The notes beneath the pieces are model-generated. The model ran no database searches, had not been told where the DNA came from, and worked only from the letters and a program-made list of their open reading frames with translations. Positions 17,025 to 25,411 of a stretch of 64,000 nt of DNA are shown here, in pieces. This DNA is from Halorientalis sp. LT38 (GTDB lineage: Archaea; Halobacteriota; Halobacteria; Halobacteriales; Haloarculaceae), in the NCBI RefSeq assembly GCF_037031225.1, contig NZ_JAYEZN010000001.1, positions 1,922,001-1,986,000 on the forward strand, given 5' to 3'. How positions within the stretch are numbered: position 1 is the stretch's first letter; each line of letters opens with the position of its first letter. The translations under genes and the position numbers were made by a program.

Positions 17025-17044
17025 GCTACCATTTGCTACCATTG
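17025..17044. repeat. 10-bp direct repeat ahead of phaR
   Basis: GCTACCATTT is followed at once by GCTACCATTG. The ACCAT half-site recurs in the palindromes at 17056-17081, so this may be an additional low-affinity contact for the same regulator. Confidence 0.55.
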
Positions 17045-17055
17045 GAGGGTAAACG

Positions 17056-17081
17056 ATGGTCAGAACCATAACCCTTATGGT
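17056..17081. promoter_or_regulatory. Candidate PhaR operator: two overlapping inverted repeats
   Basis: Two perfect inverted repeats share a half-site: ATGGT-CAGA-ACCAT (17056-17069) and ACCATAA-CCC-TTATGGT (17065-17081). The block ends 29 bases before the phaR ATG at 17110, so a bound repressor would cover the expected TATA/BRE region. AbrB-type PhaR of Haloferax mediterranei is known to regulate its own phaRP promoter; that this is the site used here is inference. Confidence 0.7.
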
Positions 17082-17109
17082 GTGCAGTGGCTTAGAGAGG
17101 GATGAAGGG

Positions 17110-17421
17110 ATGACCGAACACGGCGAAAGTCAGGACGGGTCAATGTGGCCCCCCGCGATGATGAAGGGATTTCAGCAGGCCAGCGAGCAGGCCATGGAGC
17201 AGCAACAGGAGTTCATCCAACAGCTGCTCGGTGCCAGCACGTCGGGCGTTGGCGTCCCCCAGTTGGGCGCGATGAGTCAGATGGCGACGTTCAAGACCCG
17301 CGTCCAGAGCGGCGGACGCATCAGCATTCCCGACGCCGAGCGAGAGGCGCTCGACATCGAGGAGGGCGACATCGTCCAGACAGTCGTCGTGCCGGTCAAG
17401 CGCAAGCGTTCCCAGGAGTGA
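17110..17421 (+). CDS. phaR: PhaR, AbrB-type regulator of PHA synthesis
   Basis: 103 residues from the ATG at 17110. An ATG at 17102 is followed directly by a stop. The C-terminal part (about 60-100) is an AbrB/SpoVT swapped-hairpin DNA-binding fold: FKTRVQSGGRISIPDAEREALDIEEGDIV. The N-terminal half has a Gln-rich helix, SEQAMEQQQEFIQQLL, which may bind granules or PhaP. In Haloferax mediterranei the equivalent PhaR represses phaRP and controls granule formation. It is followed after 7 bases by phaP and is preceded by a double palindrome that fits autoregulation. Confidence 0.87.
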   Translation: MTEHGESQDGSMWPPAMMKGFQQASEQAMEQQQEFIQQLLGASTSGVGVPQLGAMSQMATFKTRVQSGGRISIPDAEREALDIEEGDIVQTVVVPVKRKRSQE

Positions 17422-17428
17422 ACCCACT

Positions 17429-17980
17429 ATGACAGAATACACCACCCCCATCACGACCACGTTCGAGATGCAGCGTCAGGCGATCAAGCAGGGCCAGCAG
17501 GCCGTCCAGCAGGGCGTCGAGTTCCAGCAGACCGTCGGCGAAGCGTTCGCCGACAGCCTCGACAGCCAGGAGTCGGCACAGCGCCGCACCGTCGAGCTCA
17601 CCCGCTCGGCCTTCGAGGGCTACCTCGACACCGTCGAGAGCACCGTGCCCGGCGCCGCCGGCTCCGTCCAGGAGATCCGCGACGCCGCCGACGAACAGTT
17701 CGAGTTCGTCCTCGACAACCACGCGGAGCTGTTCGCCAACCTCGAGGAGGAGACCCGCGAGGGTCTCGACGCCTACGACGAGCTGACCGCGGACTACCTC
17801 GACGCCGTCGACGAGCAGATCGAGATGGTCCTCGAGGCCCACGAGGACCTCGAAGGCCAGTCGATCGAAGCCGCAGAGCAGGTCGAAGACCAGCTCGAGC
17901 AGATGCAGGAGCAGGTCGAGCAGGTCAGCGAGCAGGTCCAGGAAGTCCAGGAGCAGGCCCAGGAATCCCTCGAGGCCTGA
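17429..17980 (+). CDS. phaP: Phasin PhaP, PHA granule structural protein
   Basis: 183 residues, entirely helical in appearance, rich in Glu, Gln and Ala, with no cysteine. The C-terminal 50 residues form a heptad-like coiled coil (VEDQLEQMQEQVEQVSEQ and onward) and the middle has the amphipathic LTRSAFEGYLDTVESTVPG segment seen in haloarchaeal phasins. PhaP coats PHA granules and sets their size. It is cotranscribed with phaR (7-base gap). A T-rich tract after the stop suggests that this transcript ends before phaE. Confidence 0.9.
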   Translation: MTEYTTPITTTFEMQRQAIKQGQQAVQQGVEFQQTVGEAFADSLDSQESAQRRTVELTRSAFEGYLDTVESTVPGAAGSVQEIRDAADEQFEFVLDNHAELFANLEEETREGLDAYDELTADYLDAVDEQIEMVLEAHEDLEGQSIEAAEQVEDQLEQMQEQVEQVSEQVQEVQEQAQESLEA

Positions 17981-18001
17981 GGCGGCGAACGACCAACCCG
18001 A

Positions 18002-18013
18002 TTTTTTTATTTT
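18002..18013 (+). promoter_or_regulatory. T-rich tract between phaP and phaE (terminator and/or promoter)
   Basis: TTTTTTTATTTT lies 22 bases after the phaP stop and 21-32 bases before the phaE ATG at 18034. The T-run is typical of a haloarchaeal transcription stop, and the same AT-rich block is at TATA-box distance for phaE, so it may do both jobs and split the locus into phaRP and phaEC units. Confidence 0.6.
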
Positions 18014-18033
18014 GCGGTCTCAAACTAATACCA

Positions 18034-18576
18034 ATGAGCGAGACAACTAACGATCCGATGGACGAGTGGAACGAGATGGTAGAGGAAATGAACGAGGCGG
18101 TGGCCGACTCCGTCGAGCAGAACATGAAAGCCCAGGCGGCCTTCATGGAGTCCTGGGCCGAGGCCGTCGAGGGCTCGATGCCCGAGGAAGACGAGTTGGC
18201 CGAGGGATTCGAGGGGTACAACCGCGCCTACGAGGTGTGGATGGACGCCTCCGAGAAGATGTTCGAGCGCTCGACCGACGCCGCCCAGGGCGAGGACGTC
18301 GAGCCCTCCGAGCTGCGCGACATCTGGCTGCAGTCGGCCAACGAGGCCTTCAAGGAGGTCATGGGCACCTCCGCGTTCGCGGCCGCCAACGGCCAGCTGG
18401 TCGAGGCGATGATGGACCTGCAGGACGAGGCCGACGAGGTCACCCAGGACACGATCCAGCAAATGGGCCTGCCCACCCGTGACGACGTGATGGAGATCGG
18501 CGAACGGCTCGTCGAACTCGAGCGCCGGCAGCACGCCGTCGAGCAGAAGCTCGACGAGATCCTCGAGGAACTATGA
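18034..18576 (+). CDS. phaE: PhaE, class III PHA synthase subunit
   Basis: 180 residues, helical and acidic, the usual length for the haloarchaeal PhaE that is shorter than bacterial PhaE. Seen: [18 protein letters not shown] at the start, a Trp/Met-rich middle ([18 protein letters not shown]) and a C-terminal [32 protein letters not shown]-like coiled coil, in which GxPTRxDVxxxxxRLxxLE is the PhaE/PhaC-associated signature. PhaE binds PhaC and is required for its activity. Its TGA overlaps the phaC ATG (ATGATGA arrangement). Confidence 0.9.
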   Translation: MSETTNDPMDEWNEMVEEMNEAVADSVEQNMKAQAAFMESWAEAVEGSMPEEDELAEGFEGYNRAYEVWMDASEKMFERSTDAAQGEDVEPSELRDIWLQSANEAFKEVMGTSAFAAANGQLVEAMMDLQDEADEVTQDTIQQMGLPTRDDVMEIGERLVELERRQHAVEQKLDEILEEL

Positions 18577-20102
18577 TGAACCCGTTCACGGCCGCGCTGG
18601 ACGCACAGCGACAGGGGTTCGAGGCGATGACCGACGGGCTCGAGAAGGCGCGCGTCGCGCCCGAGCGGGCCGGCCCGCTCGCCCACGTTGAGGTGGGCCA
18701 GACCCCGAGCGAGGTCGTCTACACCGAGAACAAGCTCGAGCTGCTCCACTACAAACCGGAGGAGGCCGGCATCGACGTCCCCGAGGAGGAGCGGTGTGAC
18801 GTTCCGATCCTGATCGTCTACGCGCTGATCAACAAGCCGTACATCCTCGACCTCCAGCCCGAGCGCTCGGTCGTGCGCCGCCTGCTCGAGGCGGGCCACG
18901 ACGTCTACCTGATCGACTGGAACGAGCCCTCGCGGATGGACCAGTACCTCACGCTCGACGATTACGTCAACCGGTACATGGACAACTGCGTCGACGAGGT
19001 GTGCGAGCGCTCCGGGCAGGACGCGATCAACGTCCTCGGCTATTGCATGGGCGGGACGATGAGCGCGATGTACGCCGCGCTCCACCCCGAGAAGGTCAAC
19101 GCGCTGGCGCTGATGGCGGCCGGGCTCTACTTCGACGACACGGGCGGCATCCTCGAAGAGTGGGGCAGCGACGAGTACTACGACCCCGAGGACGTGACCG
19201 AGACGTTCGGGAACGTCCCCGCGGGCATGCTCGACGTCGGCTTCGCCCTGATGGACCCCGTCGACAACTACGTCTCGAAGTACGTCCGCCTCTACGACAA
19301 CCTCGAGAACGAGGACTTCGTCGAGAACTTCGCCCGGATGGAGCGCTGGCTGGGCGAGGGCATCGACCTGGCGGGCGCGGCCTACGAGCAGTTCCTGGGC
19401 GACATCTACCAGGACAACAAGCTCTACGAGGGCGAACTGTCCCTGAACGGGAAACGGGTCGACCCCTCGAAGATCGACATGCCCGTCCTCCAGCTGATGG
19501 GCGAGTACGACCACCTCATCCCGGCGGCCGCCTCGAAGCCGTTCAACGACGTGATCGGCTCCGACGACGTCGAGACCATCGAGTACCCGACCGGCCACAT
19601 CGGCCTGTCGGTGTCTGGCTCGTCCCACGAGGACGTCTGGCCCCGCGCCGCCGAGTGGTTCCACGAGCGAAGCGAGGACGACGAGGGCGACGAGGAAGCT
19701 GCCGAGGGCGACGAGGAAGCTGCCGAGATCGACCAGGGAGCCACCGAGATCGAGATCGGTGACGCCGCCGAGGAGGCCGCCGAGGAGGCCGTCGAGGCCG
19801 AGAAAGCGGCCACGGAGAGCGAGGCGGAACTGGCCGAAACCGAGCCCGAGGCTTCCGAGGCCGCGGAGGAACCCGAGGCCGAGGCGGAGACCGACCCCGC
19901 TGACGACGACCAGGCCACCCTGGACGAGTCCGCCCCGGGCGTCGACGCGGTCAGCGGCATCGGCCCGACCTACACCGAGCGCCTCCGGGACGCCGGCATC
20001 GAGACGACCGCCGACCTGGCCGCGGCCGACGCGGCGACCGTCGCCGACGCGGCGGAGGTCTCGGAGTCACGCGCGGCCGACTGGATCGACCAGGCGGCCT
20101 GA
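18573..20102 (+). CDS. phaC: PhaC, class III poly(3-hydroxyalkanoate) synthase with C-terminal HhH extension
   Basis: 509 residues. Residues 1-365 form the synthase: lipase-like box GYCMGG (156-161) with nucleophile Cys158, Asp313 (MGEYDHLIP) and His342 (PTGHIGL). Together with PhaE it polymerises (R)-3-hydroxyacyl-CoA on the granule surface. Residues 366-455 are an Ala/Glu-rich acidic linker containing a 7-residue tandem duplication. Residues 456-509 ([29 protein letters not shown]...) form a helix-hairpin-helix of the kind seen in DNA-binding and DUF4332-like proteins. This is longer than bacterial PhaC (about 355-365 residues). The HhH may tie granules to DNA or act as a protein adaptor; this is inference. 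Confidence 0.93.
   Translation: MMNPFTAALDAQRQGFEAMTDGLEKARVAPERAGPLAHVEVGQTPSEVVYTENKLELLHYKPEEAGIDVPEEERCDVPILIVYALINKPYILDLQPERSVVRRLLEAGHDVYLIDWNEPSRMDQYLTLDDYVNRYMDNCVDEVCERSGQDAINVLGYCMGGTMSAMYAALHPEKVNALALMAAGLYFDDTGGILEEWGSDEYYDPEDVTETFGNVPAGMLDVGFALMDPVDNYVSKYVRLYDNLENEDFVENFARMERWLGEGIDLAGAAYEQFLGDIYQDNKLYEGELSLNGKRVDPSKIDMPVLQLMGEYDHLIPAAASKPFNDVIGSDDVETIEYPTGHIGLSVSGSSHEDVWPRAAEWFHERSEDDEGDEEAAEGDEEAAEIDQGATEIEIGDAAEEAAEEAVEAEKAATESEAELAETEPEASEAAEEPEAEAETDPADDDQATLDESAPGVDAVSGIGPTYTERLRDAGIETTADLAAADAATVADAAEVSESRAADWIDQAA
19683..19724 (+). repeat. 21-bp tandem duplication inside phaC linker
   Basis: Two identical 21-bp units encode EGDEEAA twice in the acidic linker of PhaC. 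The exact identity of the copies points to a recent in-frame duplication, and the linker length is likely variable between strains. Confidence 0.85.
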
Positions 20103-20140
20103 TTCCCACGAGGGAACTGTTGGCGGCGCGACGAACGCCC

Positions 20141-20146
20141 TTTTTT
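20141..20146 (+). terminator. T6 tract after phaC
   Basis: TTTTTT preceded by a GC-rich segment, 39 bases after the phaC stop and 26-31 bases before the phaB ATG. It may stop phaEC transcripts; the same T-run is also at promoter distance for phaB. Confidence 0.5.
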
Positions 20147-20171
20147 GTACGCGGCGACCGAACCCGGGAGT

Positions 20172-20912
20172 ATGCTCGAGGAACAGACCTGCCTGGTCAC
20201 CGGAAGCTCACGCGGGATCGGTCGCGGCATCGCCGAGGAACTGGGTCGTCACGGGGCGGACGTCGTCGTCAACTACCGGTCCTCCGAGGGGGCGGCCCAC
20301 GAGGCGGTCGACGCCATCGAGGACGAGGGCGGAACGGCCATCGCCGTCCAGGGGAACGTGGCCGAGTACGACGAGGTGCAGGCGATGTGCGAGGAGATCC
20401 ACGACGCGTTCGGCCGGGTGGACGTGCTCGTCAACAACGCCGGGATCACGGTCGACAAGAAGTTCCAGAACATGACCCGCGAGGACTGGGACCGGGTCAT
20501 CCAGGTGAACCTCGGCGGCGTCTTCAACTGCACCCACTGTCTGTTCGACGACGTGAAGGCCTCGGACACCGGCCGCCTCATCAATATCTCCTCGGTCGTC
20601 GGCCAGCAGGGCAACTACGGGCAGGCCAACTACGCCACCACCAAGTCCGGCCTCTTCGGCTTCACGCGGACGCTCGCACTCGAACTGGCCGCGTCCGGGT
20701 CGACCGCCAACTGCGTGGCCCCCGGGTTCGTCGAGACCGATATGCTGGAGGAGGTGCCCGAGCGCGTCCAGCAGAAGATCCTCGACCGCATCCCCCTGAA
20801 TCGCTTCGCGACGGTCGACGACATCGCAGGCATCGTCCGGTTCGTCGCCAGCAAGGATTCGAGTTACATGACCGGCCAGATCCTCGCCGCCAACGGCGGC
20901 ATGGAGTGGTAG
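20172..20912 (+). CDS. phaB: PhaB/FabG-type 3-oxoacyl (acetoacetyl-CoA) reductase
   Basis: 246 residues from the ATG at 20172, the standard length for FabG/PhaB short-chain dehydrogenases. Cofactor loop TGSSRGIGRGIA (about 10-21), NNAG at about 89-92, catalytic Ser in INISSVVG, and YATTKSG with the catalytic Tyr and Lys. The NYRSSEGAAHE stretch at the end of strand 2 has the Arg-Ser that favours NADPH. Placement right after phaC argues that it makes (R)-3-hydroxybutyryl-CoA for PHA rather than for fatty acid synthesis. A thiolase (PhaA) is not in the window. Confidence 0.88.
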   Translation: MLEEQTCLVTGSSRGIGRGIAEELGRHGADVVVNYRSSEGAAHEAVDAIEDEGGTAIAVQGNVAEYDEVQAMCEEIHDAFGRVDVLVNNAGITVDKKFQNMTREDWDRVIQVNLGGVFNCTHCLFDDVKASDTGRLINISSVVGQQGNYGQANYATTKSGLFGFTRTLALELAASGSTANCVAPGFVETDMLEEVPERVQQKILDRIPLNRFATVDDIAGIVRFVASKDSSYMTGQILAANGGMEW

Positions 20913-20971
20913 GCGGGGCGCCGCTGCCGGACACCACCGATATTTTGGTCGCGGCCCGCGGAGTCGCGACC

Positions 20972-21418
20972 ATGCGAGTCAGCGTCATCGGCGGCGGGCG
21001 GATCGACGAGGCGACGGCCGCGACCGCCCGTGCGGTCGGCCGCGAACTCGGCGCTCGCGGCCACGAGATCGTCTGCGGGGGACTGGGCGGGGTGATGGCG
21101 GCCGCCTGCGAGGGCGCGCACGAGACGGGCGGCCACACGATCGGCATCCTTCCCGGCCCGGACCGGACGGCCGCGAACGAACACGTCGACACCGCCATCG
21201 CGACCGACATGGGCAACGCCCGAAACGTGATCGTCGCGCTCAACGGCGACGCGGTGATCGCGATCGACGGGGCGACGGGGACGCTCTCGGAGATCGCCCA
21301 CGCCCTGGACGTCGGTCGCCCGGTCGCTGGGATCGACACGCACGATATCGATGGCGTCGAGGCAGTCGACTCCGCGGGCGACGCCGTCGACTACGTGGAG
21401 AAGGCGGTCGAGTCGTGA
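20972..21418 (+). CDS. TIGR00725/LOG-like Rossmann-fold protein
   Basis: 148 residues from the ATG at 20972, with a TATA-like GATATTTTGG about 25-33 bases ahead. The N-terminal VIGGGRIDEATAATARAVGRELGARGHEIVCGG-type stretch and the middle GGVMAAACEGAHETGGHTIGI are typical of the SLOG superfamily (TIGR00725, near the lysine-decarboxylase-like LOG proteins), which bind nucleotides or release cytokinin-like bases. The LOG motif PGGxGTxxE is represented by IDGATGTLSEIA. The substrate is unknown. Its TGA overlaps the GTG of the next gene, so they form one unit. Confidence 0.85.
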   Translation: MRVSVIGGGRIDEATAATARAVGRELGARGHEIVCGGLGGVMAAACEGAHETGGHTIGILPGPDRTAANEHVDTAIATDMGNARNVIVALNGDAVIAIDGATGTLSEIAHALDVGRPVAGIDTHDIDGVEAVDSAGDAVDYVEKAVES

Positions 21419-21747
21419 CCCGTCCGGACCGACTGCGCTGGGTACTCGAGAACCGCCGCGCACGTCGGTTGCTCGTCGAGACGGCGGTCGTGTTCGTCGG
21501 CGCGTTCACCGTCTTCGCGGTCTGGATCGGGCCGACGCTGCAGTCCGTCGCGCCCGGCGTGTTCGCCAGAGCGCCGGTCGATACCGGGCCGTACGAACTC
21601 CCGAAGACGGCACTGGGGTGGGCGCACCTGTTCGTCGTCGGGACGGCGACGCTCGGCTATCTCTACTACCGGCTCTACCGGACCGAGATGAGGCGATCGG
21701 TCTCGGCGGCCTTCCGTGACCGAACGGCGGAGCGTCGGCGGGACTGA
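21415..21747 (+). CDS. Two-helix membrane protein, unknown function
   Basis: 110 residues starting at a GTG that overlaps the TGA of the LOG-like gene (GTGA). Hydrophobic helices at about 18-42 and 67-85 and Arg-rich ends (RRARRLL at the start, RDRTAERRRD at the end) suggest both termini face the cytoplasm. I do not recognise the family. The overlap and the shared direction make it likely to be coexpressed with the SLOG-fold protein. It converges on the GCS2-like gene 39 bases away. Confidence 0.7.
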   Translation: MTRPDRLRWVLENRRARRLLVETAVVFVGAFTVFAVWIGPTLQSVAPGVFARAPVDTGPYELPKTALGWAHLFVVGTATLGYLYYRLYRTEMRRSVSAAFRDRTAERRRD

Positions 21748-21786
21748 TCGGGGACGACCCGGACTCGCCGCCCGACGAGGTGTGGT

Positions 21787-23307
21787 TCAGTCGTTCAGCC
21801 AGTCGGCGAAGGAACCCTCGATCAGCGTCTCGGACTGTTTCTCGACGTACTTCGCCTGCATCCCCCAGATCGCCTCGGTGAGCGGGACGCCGCGGTCGAC
21901 GGCGCGCTCGACGAGGCCGTGTTTCCAGCGGGCGGGCGTCGTCCGGCGGTCGACCCGCTCGCGGAGGGGGCGGATGTACCGCCGGGCCTCCTCGGTCGAG
22001 AGCCCCCTGAGTTCGAGGCCGTCGCGGGCGTACTCGAAGATCTCGCCGTAGATCTCGTCGACGGCACCGGTCTCCGTCGCGTCGGCGGTGAGCCAGGTGA
22101 ACTCGGCGTCGAGGCCGTCGCAGACGGCGGCGTAGAAATTGGCCTTGGCCGTCTGCCAGTCCAGGTTCTGGACCGGGTGCTCGCGTCTCGGGAGGCTCTC
22201 CATGAGGCCGGCGAAGAGGGCCTGGAAGGCGACGGCGTCCCGGATCGTCGGCTGGCCCGAGAGGGGGCGGAACTCGATGCGGGCGTTGGCCGCGGACCGG
22301 GAGCCACCGTCGAAGACCGGGCGCACCCAGCGCCAGTAGGAGCCGTGTTTGTGCCGGAAGTGCCGGAAGCGGTCGTCGAAGCGCTGGCCCTCCGGGATGT
22401 CCATCGGGACGATGGTGCGGTCCTGCGCGATGTCGTGGATGGCGTCCTCGACGGTCTCGAAGTCGGGCGGGAAGCAGACCTTGGGGTCGCCCTCGCCGGT
22501 CGGCGGGTTCAGCACGTCCTCGAAGACCGTGATGCGGTGTTCCATCCAGGCGTCGGCGAGGATCTGCCCCGCCGGCACGTCGTCGTACAGGTCTGGCGGG
22601 AAGAATGGTGAGTTCGCGCCGAGCGCGGCGAGGGGGCCGGCCACCCGCAGCGCGTATGTGAAGTGCTCGGGGAGGTCGGGGGCGTGGGCGACCTGGTAGT
22701 GGGGCTGGATGGAGGTGATGAGGCTCTCGAGCATCACGGTGTCGTCCTCGACGTGGACGTGGGGCGCGTCGATCTCCAGGCCGGAGGGGTAGTCGGTGTT
22801 GGCCATCGCGTGGTAGCGCACCGAGTCGGACATGTTGGTCGCGATCTTGACGGAGTCGGCCTCGATGGAGTCACAGAGGTAGGTGGTCGCGGTCTCGCCG
22901 TTGGGCGGGACGGTCCACATGCCGTCGGAGACCAGCTGGATGTTCTCGCGGCCGACGGCCGTCTCGGCTGCCTCGACGTGGGCCTGGAGTTCCGCCGCCT
23001 GCTGTTCCAGCCCGTACCGCGAGAGGGGGACCGGCGAGGTCTGGATCTCGGCGTTGTGCAGGCCGAGTTCCTTCTCGAAGCCGATGCGATCCAGTAGCTG
23101 CCGGGGGACGCGCATCAGCGCGTCCGTCCGGTCGTCGACGGCGTATAGCTCCTGTTCGAGTCCGATTATCGACTGGGAGTTGTCGAAGGTGCCGGCGTAC
23201 ACCTCCTCGATCAGTTCTTCGGCCTCGGCCTCGGCGCGCTCCTGGAACGATTCGGCGTCGACGGCCAGCGCCTCCCGGACCTGCGCCGCGAGCTCGGAGC
23301 CGGACAT
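21787..23307 (-). CDS. Glutamate-cysteine ligase (GCS2)-like carboxylate-amine ligase
   Basis: 506 residues. The N-terminal 55 residues are helical and acidic. Then SIIGLEQELYAVDD has the G-x-E-x-E signature of GCS2/YbdK ATP-dependent ligases, NAEIQTSP continues the active site, and ARIEFRPLSGQPTIRDAVAFQAL is the C-terminal GCS2 motif. Such enzymes join an amino acid to the gamma-carboxylate of glutamate or to a related acid. At 506 residues it is much longer than ordinary GCS2 proteins (about 360-380), with extra material at both ends, so a substrate other than cysteine is possible. It is monocistronic. Confidence 0.82.
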   Translation of the reverse strand: MSGSELAAQVREALAVDAESFQERAEAEAEELIEEVYAGTFDNSQSIIGLEQELYAVDDRTDALMRVPRQLLDRIGFEKELGLHNAEIQTSPVPLSRYGLEQQAAELQAHVEAAETAVGRENIQLVSDGMWTVPPNGETATTYLCDSIEADSVKIATNMSDSVRYHAMANTDYPSGLEIDAPHVHVEDDTVMLESLITSIQPHYQVAHAPDLPEHFTYALRVAGPLAALGANSPFFPPDLYDDVPAGQILADAWMEHRITVFEDVLNPPTGEGDPKVCFPPDFETVEDAIHDIAQDRTIVPMDIPEGQRFDDRFRHFRHKHGSYWRWVRPVFDGGSRSAANARIEFRPLSGQPTIRDAVAFQALFAGLMESLPRREHPVQNLDWQTAKANFYAAVCDGLDAEFTWLTADATETGAVDEIYGEIFEYARDGLELRGLSTEEARRYIRPLRERVDRRTTPARWKHGLVERAVDRGVPLTEAIWGMQAKYVEKQSETLIEGSFADWLND

Positions 23308-23347
23308 ACGCCCCCCTGTGCCGGCCTCGGTGATAAGCGCGGGGGTC

Positions 23348-23728
23348 TCAGGAGAGATCCGGCAACGGAACGACGACGACCGGCACGTCCAGACTCACCA
23401 GCACGTCCGCGGCGGTGCCGCCCAGCCCCGGGGCGGCGTCGGGATCGCCGCGGCGCGGGCCGATCAGCACCTCGTCGACCGACCGCTCGGCCACGAGCGA
23501 CTGGATCACGTCGCTCGGGCGCCCCTCCTGGGTGATCGTCTCGACGGTCGGGTCGACCAGCCGGGTCCGGGCGACGTTCGTGGCGTCGCCGGCGTCGCGG
23601 GGATTCGAGTCGGGTTCGGTGACGCTCACGACGAGGACGGTGTCGTCGGCGGTCGCGCGGTCGGCGAGGTAGTCGCAGGCGGCCGCGGTCGTGTGGACCG
23701 AGGCGGTGGCGACGAGGAACGTGGTCAT
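23348..23728 (-). CDS. Universal stress protein family (UspA-like)
   Basis: 126 residues from the ATG at 23728. An alpha/beta UspA fold is recognisable from TTFLVATASVHTTAAACDYL at the start, a VLVVSVTEP second strand, and the C-terminal VDEVLIGPRRGDPDAAPGLGGTAADVLVSLDVPVVVVP. The ATP-binding G2xG9xG(S/T) motif is only partly kept (GPRRG, then GGTAADVL), so ATP binding is uncertain. It is divergent from the nuclease gene at 23839 and 40 bases upstream of the GCS2-like gene in the same direction; the two may share a message. Confidence 0.8.
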   Translation of the reverse strand: MTTFLVATASVHTTAAACDYLADRATADDTVLVVSVTEPDSNPRDAGDATNVARTRLVDPTVETITQEGRPSDVIQSLVAERSVDEVLIGPRRGDPDAAPGLGGTAADVLVSLDVPVVVVPLPDLS

Positions 23729-23838
23729 ACCGGAGTCTGCGACCGCGAGCGACAAACCAGTTGTCCCGAACCGTGGAGCGGGCGTCCGCCGGACCGGAAG
23801 GCGACAGCGTTTTCCCCACCGGACTCGCCTCCACCTGT

Positions 23839-24594
23839 GTGCGAATCGAGAACAGCTTCATCCCGGTCCGGGGCGTGGGCGAGACGACCGAGCGCCGGCT
23901 CTGGGAGGACGGGATCACCCACTGGGACGACTTCGACCCGTCGGTGGTCGGCGACACCACCGCCGAGCGGATCCAGTCGTTCATCGACACCGCGCGGGAC
24001 CGCCTGGCCGACGGCGACGCCCGCTACTTCGGCGAGCAGTTCCCCAGCGGCGAGCAGTGGCGCCTCTACGAGAACTTCCGCTCTTCGGCCTGTTTCTTCG
24101 ACATCGAGACGACCGGACTCTCCCAGGACCGGGACCACGTGACGACCGTCAGTTTCCACCACGGCGGCGAGACCACGACCCTGGTCCGGGGCGACGACCT
24201 CACCGCCGACGCCCTGCGCGCGCAGTTCGACGACGCCGCCATGCTCGTCACGTTCAACGGCAAGCGCTTCGACGTCCCCTTCCTCGAGACCTCCTTCGAC
24301 CTCTCGCTGGATCATCCCCACCTCGACCTCATGTACCCCTGCCGCCAGCTCGGACTCACCGGCGGGCTCAAGCGGATCGAATCGGAGATCGGCGTCGAGC
24401 GCGACCGCCCGGACATCTCCGGCGAGGACGCGGTGCGGCTCTGGCGCGAACACGAACGCGGCCGCGACGGCGCGCTGGAGACGCTCGTCTCCTACAACCG
24501 CGAGGACGCCGTCAACCTGCAGACGCTCACCGAGACCGTCGCCGACCGCCTCCACGCCGACGTGTTCGCGCCCGCGGCCGGCATCGACGGCTGA
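23839..24594 (+). CDS. RNase H-like 3'-5' exonuclease domain protein (YprB type)
   Basis: 251 residues from a GTG at 23839 (VRIENSFIPVRGVGE). An upstream in-frame ATG at 23761 would add an unlikely 26-residue stretch overlapping the divergent promoter. The N-terminal 60 residues have a helix-hairpin-helix-like GVGETTERRLWEDGITHWDDF. The nuclease domain has all DEDD-type blocks: CFFDIETTGLS (Asp and Glu), TFNGKRFDVPFLE and, at the end, YNREDAVNLQTL. This is the YprB/RNase_H_2 family, which acts on nucleic acid ends; the substrate is unknown. Confidence 0.85.
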   Translation: MRIENSFIPVRGVGETTERRLWEDGITHWDDFDPSVVGDTTAERIQSFIDTARDRLADGDARYFGEQFPSGEQWRLYENFRSSACFFDIETTGLSQDRDHVTTVSFHHGGETTTLVRGDDLTADALRAQFDDAAMLVTFNGKRFDVPFLETSFDLSLDHPHLDLMYPCRQLGLTGGLKRIESEIGVERDRPDISGEDAVRLWREHERGRDGALETLVSYNREDAVNLQTLTETVADRLHADVFAPAAGIDG

Positions 24595-24706
24595 GCAGAC
24601 GCCACGGCACATCCTCAGTTCCCAACCCCACACCCCCTCGTTTCGACTGCACGGACCGTCGCCGTACGTGAATCAGTCACGAGGACAGTCCCAGTCGAAG
24701 CGATGG

Positions 24707-25411
24707 TTACTCCTCGGCGTCCTCGGTCGACTCGAAGAGCGCGTCGACGTCGCCGGCGTCGAGCCACTCCTCCAGTCGGAACCAGTCCGGCGCGTCCGGA
24801 TCCGGAATCCGGGGAATCGCGGGCCCGCCGGGGGCGTCGCCGGCTCCCGGGTCGGGGCGCTCCCCGTCTTCCCGCGGGTCGGTTTCACCGTCGGGAGCCG
24901 CGGCGTCGCCCCACCCGTGGCCCCCGTCGGCGTCGACGTGTTTGCGCATGCGGACGAAGGCGACGTCGACGTCGTCGATGGTGGTCACCTCGTCGTCGAG
25001 GCGCCAGTAGCCGACCGACTCGTAGAAGGGGACGGCGTTACGGGCGGCGACGATGTCGATCTCCTCGATCCCCTGGAAGCGGGCGGAGAGTTCCAGTTGC
25101 TTGACCAGCGCCGTTGCCACGCCCTGGCCGTGGTGGTCCGGGTGGACGTAGACGGCGTCGATGCGCTCGTCGGGGACGTTCAGGGCGCCGTAGCCGGCGA
25201 TCCGGCCCTCGCGTTCCCCCACGTGGACGACGAAGCGGTCGTCGTCGATGGCCTCGGCGAAGGTGTCGGCGTAGCTGTCCTTCGGTTTCCAGGCCTGGAC
25301 CTGCTCGGGCGAGTACTGCCAGTGTTCGAGGTCCTCGATCGCGTCCCGCTTGATCGAGAGGATCTCCTCGGCGTCCTCCGGCCGGGCCCGGCGAAAGCGG
25401 ACGTCTGACAT
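24707..25411 (-). CDS. GNAT N-acetyltransferase with Pro/Asp-rich tail
   Basis: 234 residues. The GNAT domain (about 1-155) shows RRARPEDAEEILSIKRDAIE, the central strand IDAVYVHPDHHGQGVATALVKQLE with the Q/RxxGxG/A CoA loop, and ARNAVPFYESVGY. The substrate is unknown. The C-terminal 75 residues are low-complexity (Gly, Asp, Pro) and end in an acidic helix, ..WLDAGDVDALFESTEDAEE, which may bind a partner. The gene is alone, flanked by non-coding stretches of about 110-120 bases. Confidence 0.85.
   Translation of the reverse strand: MSDVRFRRARPEDAEEILSIKRDAIEDLEHWQYSPEQVQAWKPKDSYADTFAEAIDDDRFVVHVGEREGRIAGYGALNVPDERIDAVYVHPDHHGQGVATALVKQLELSARFQGIEEIDIVAARNAVPFYESVGYWRLDDEVTTIDDVDVAFVRMRKHVDADGGHGWGDAAAPDGETDPREDGERPDPGAGDAPGGPAIPRIPDPDAPDWFRLEEWLDAGDVDALFESTEDAEE

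Noticed and set aside
18228-19664. Minus-strand open frame opposite phaE and phaC
   Set aside because: Contains no conserved domain and is explained by the codon bias of the PHA genes on the plus strand.
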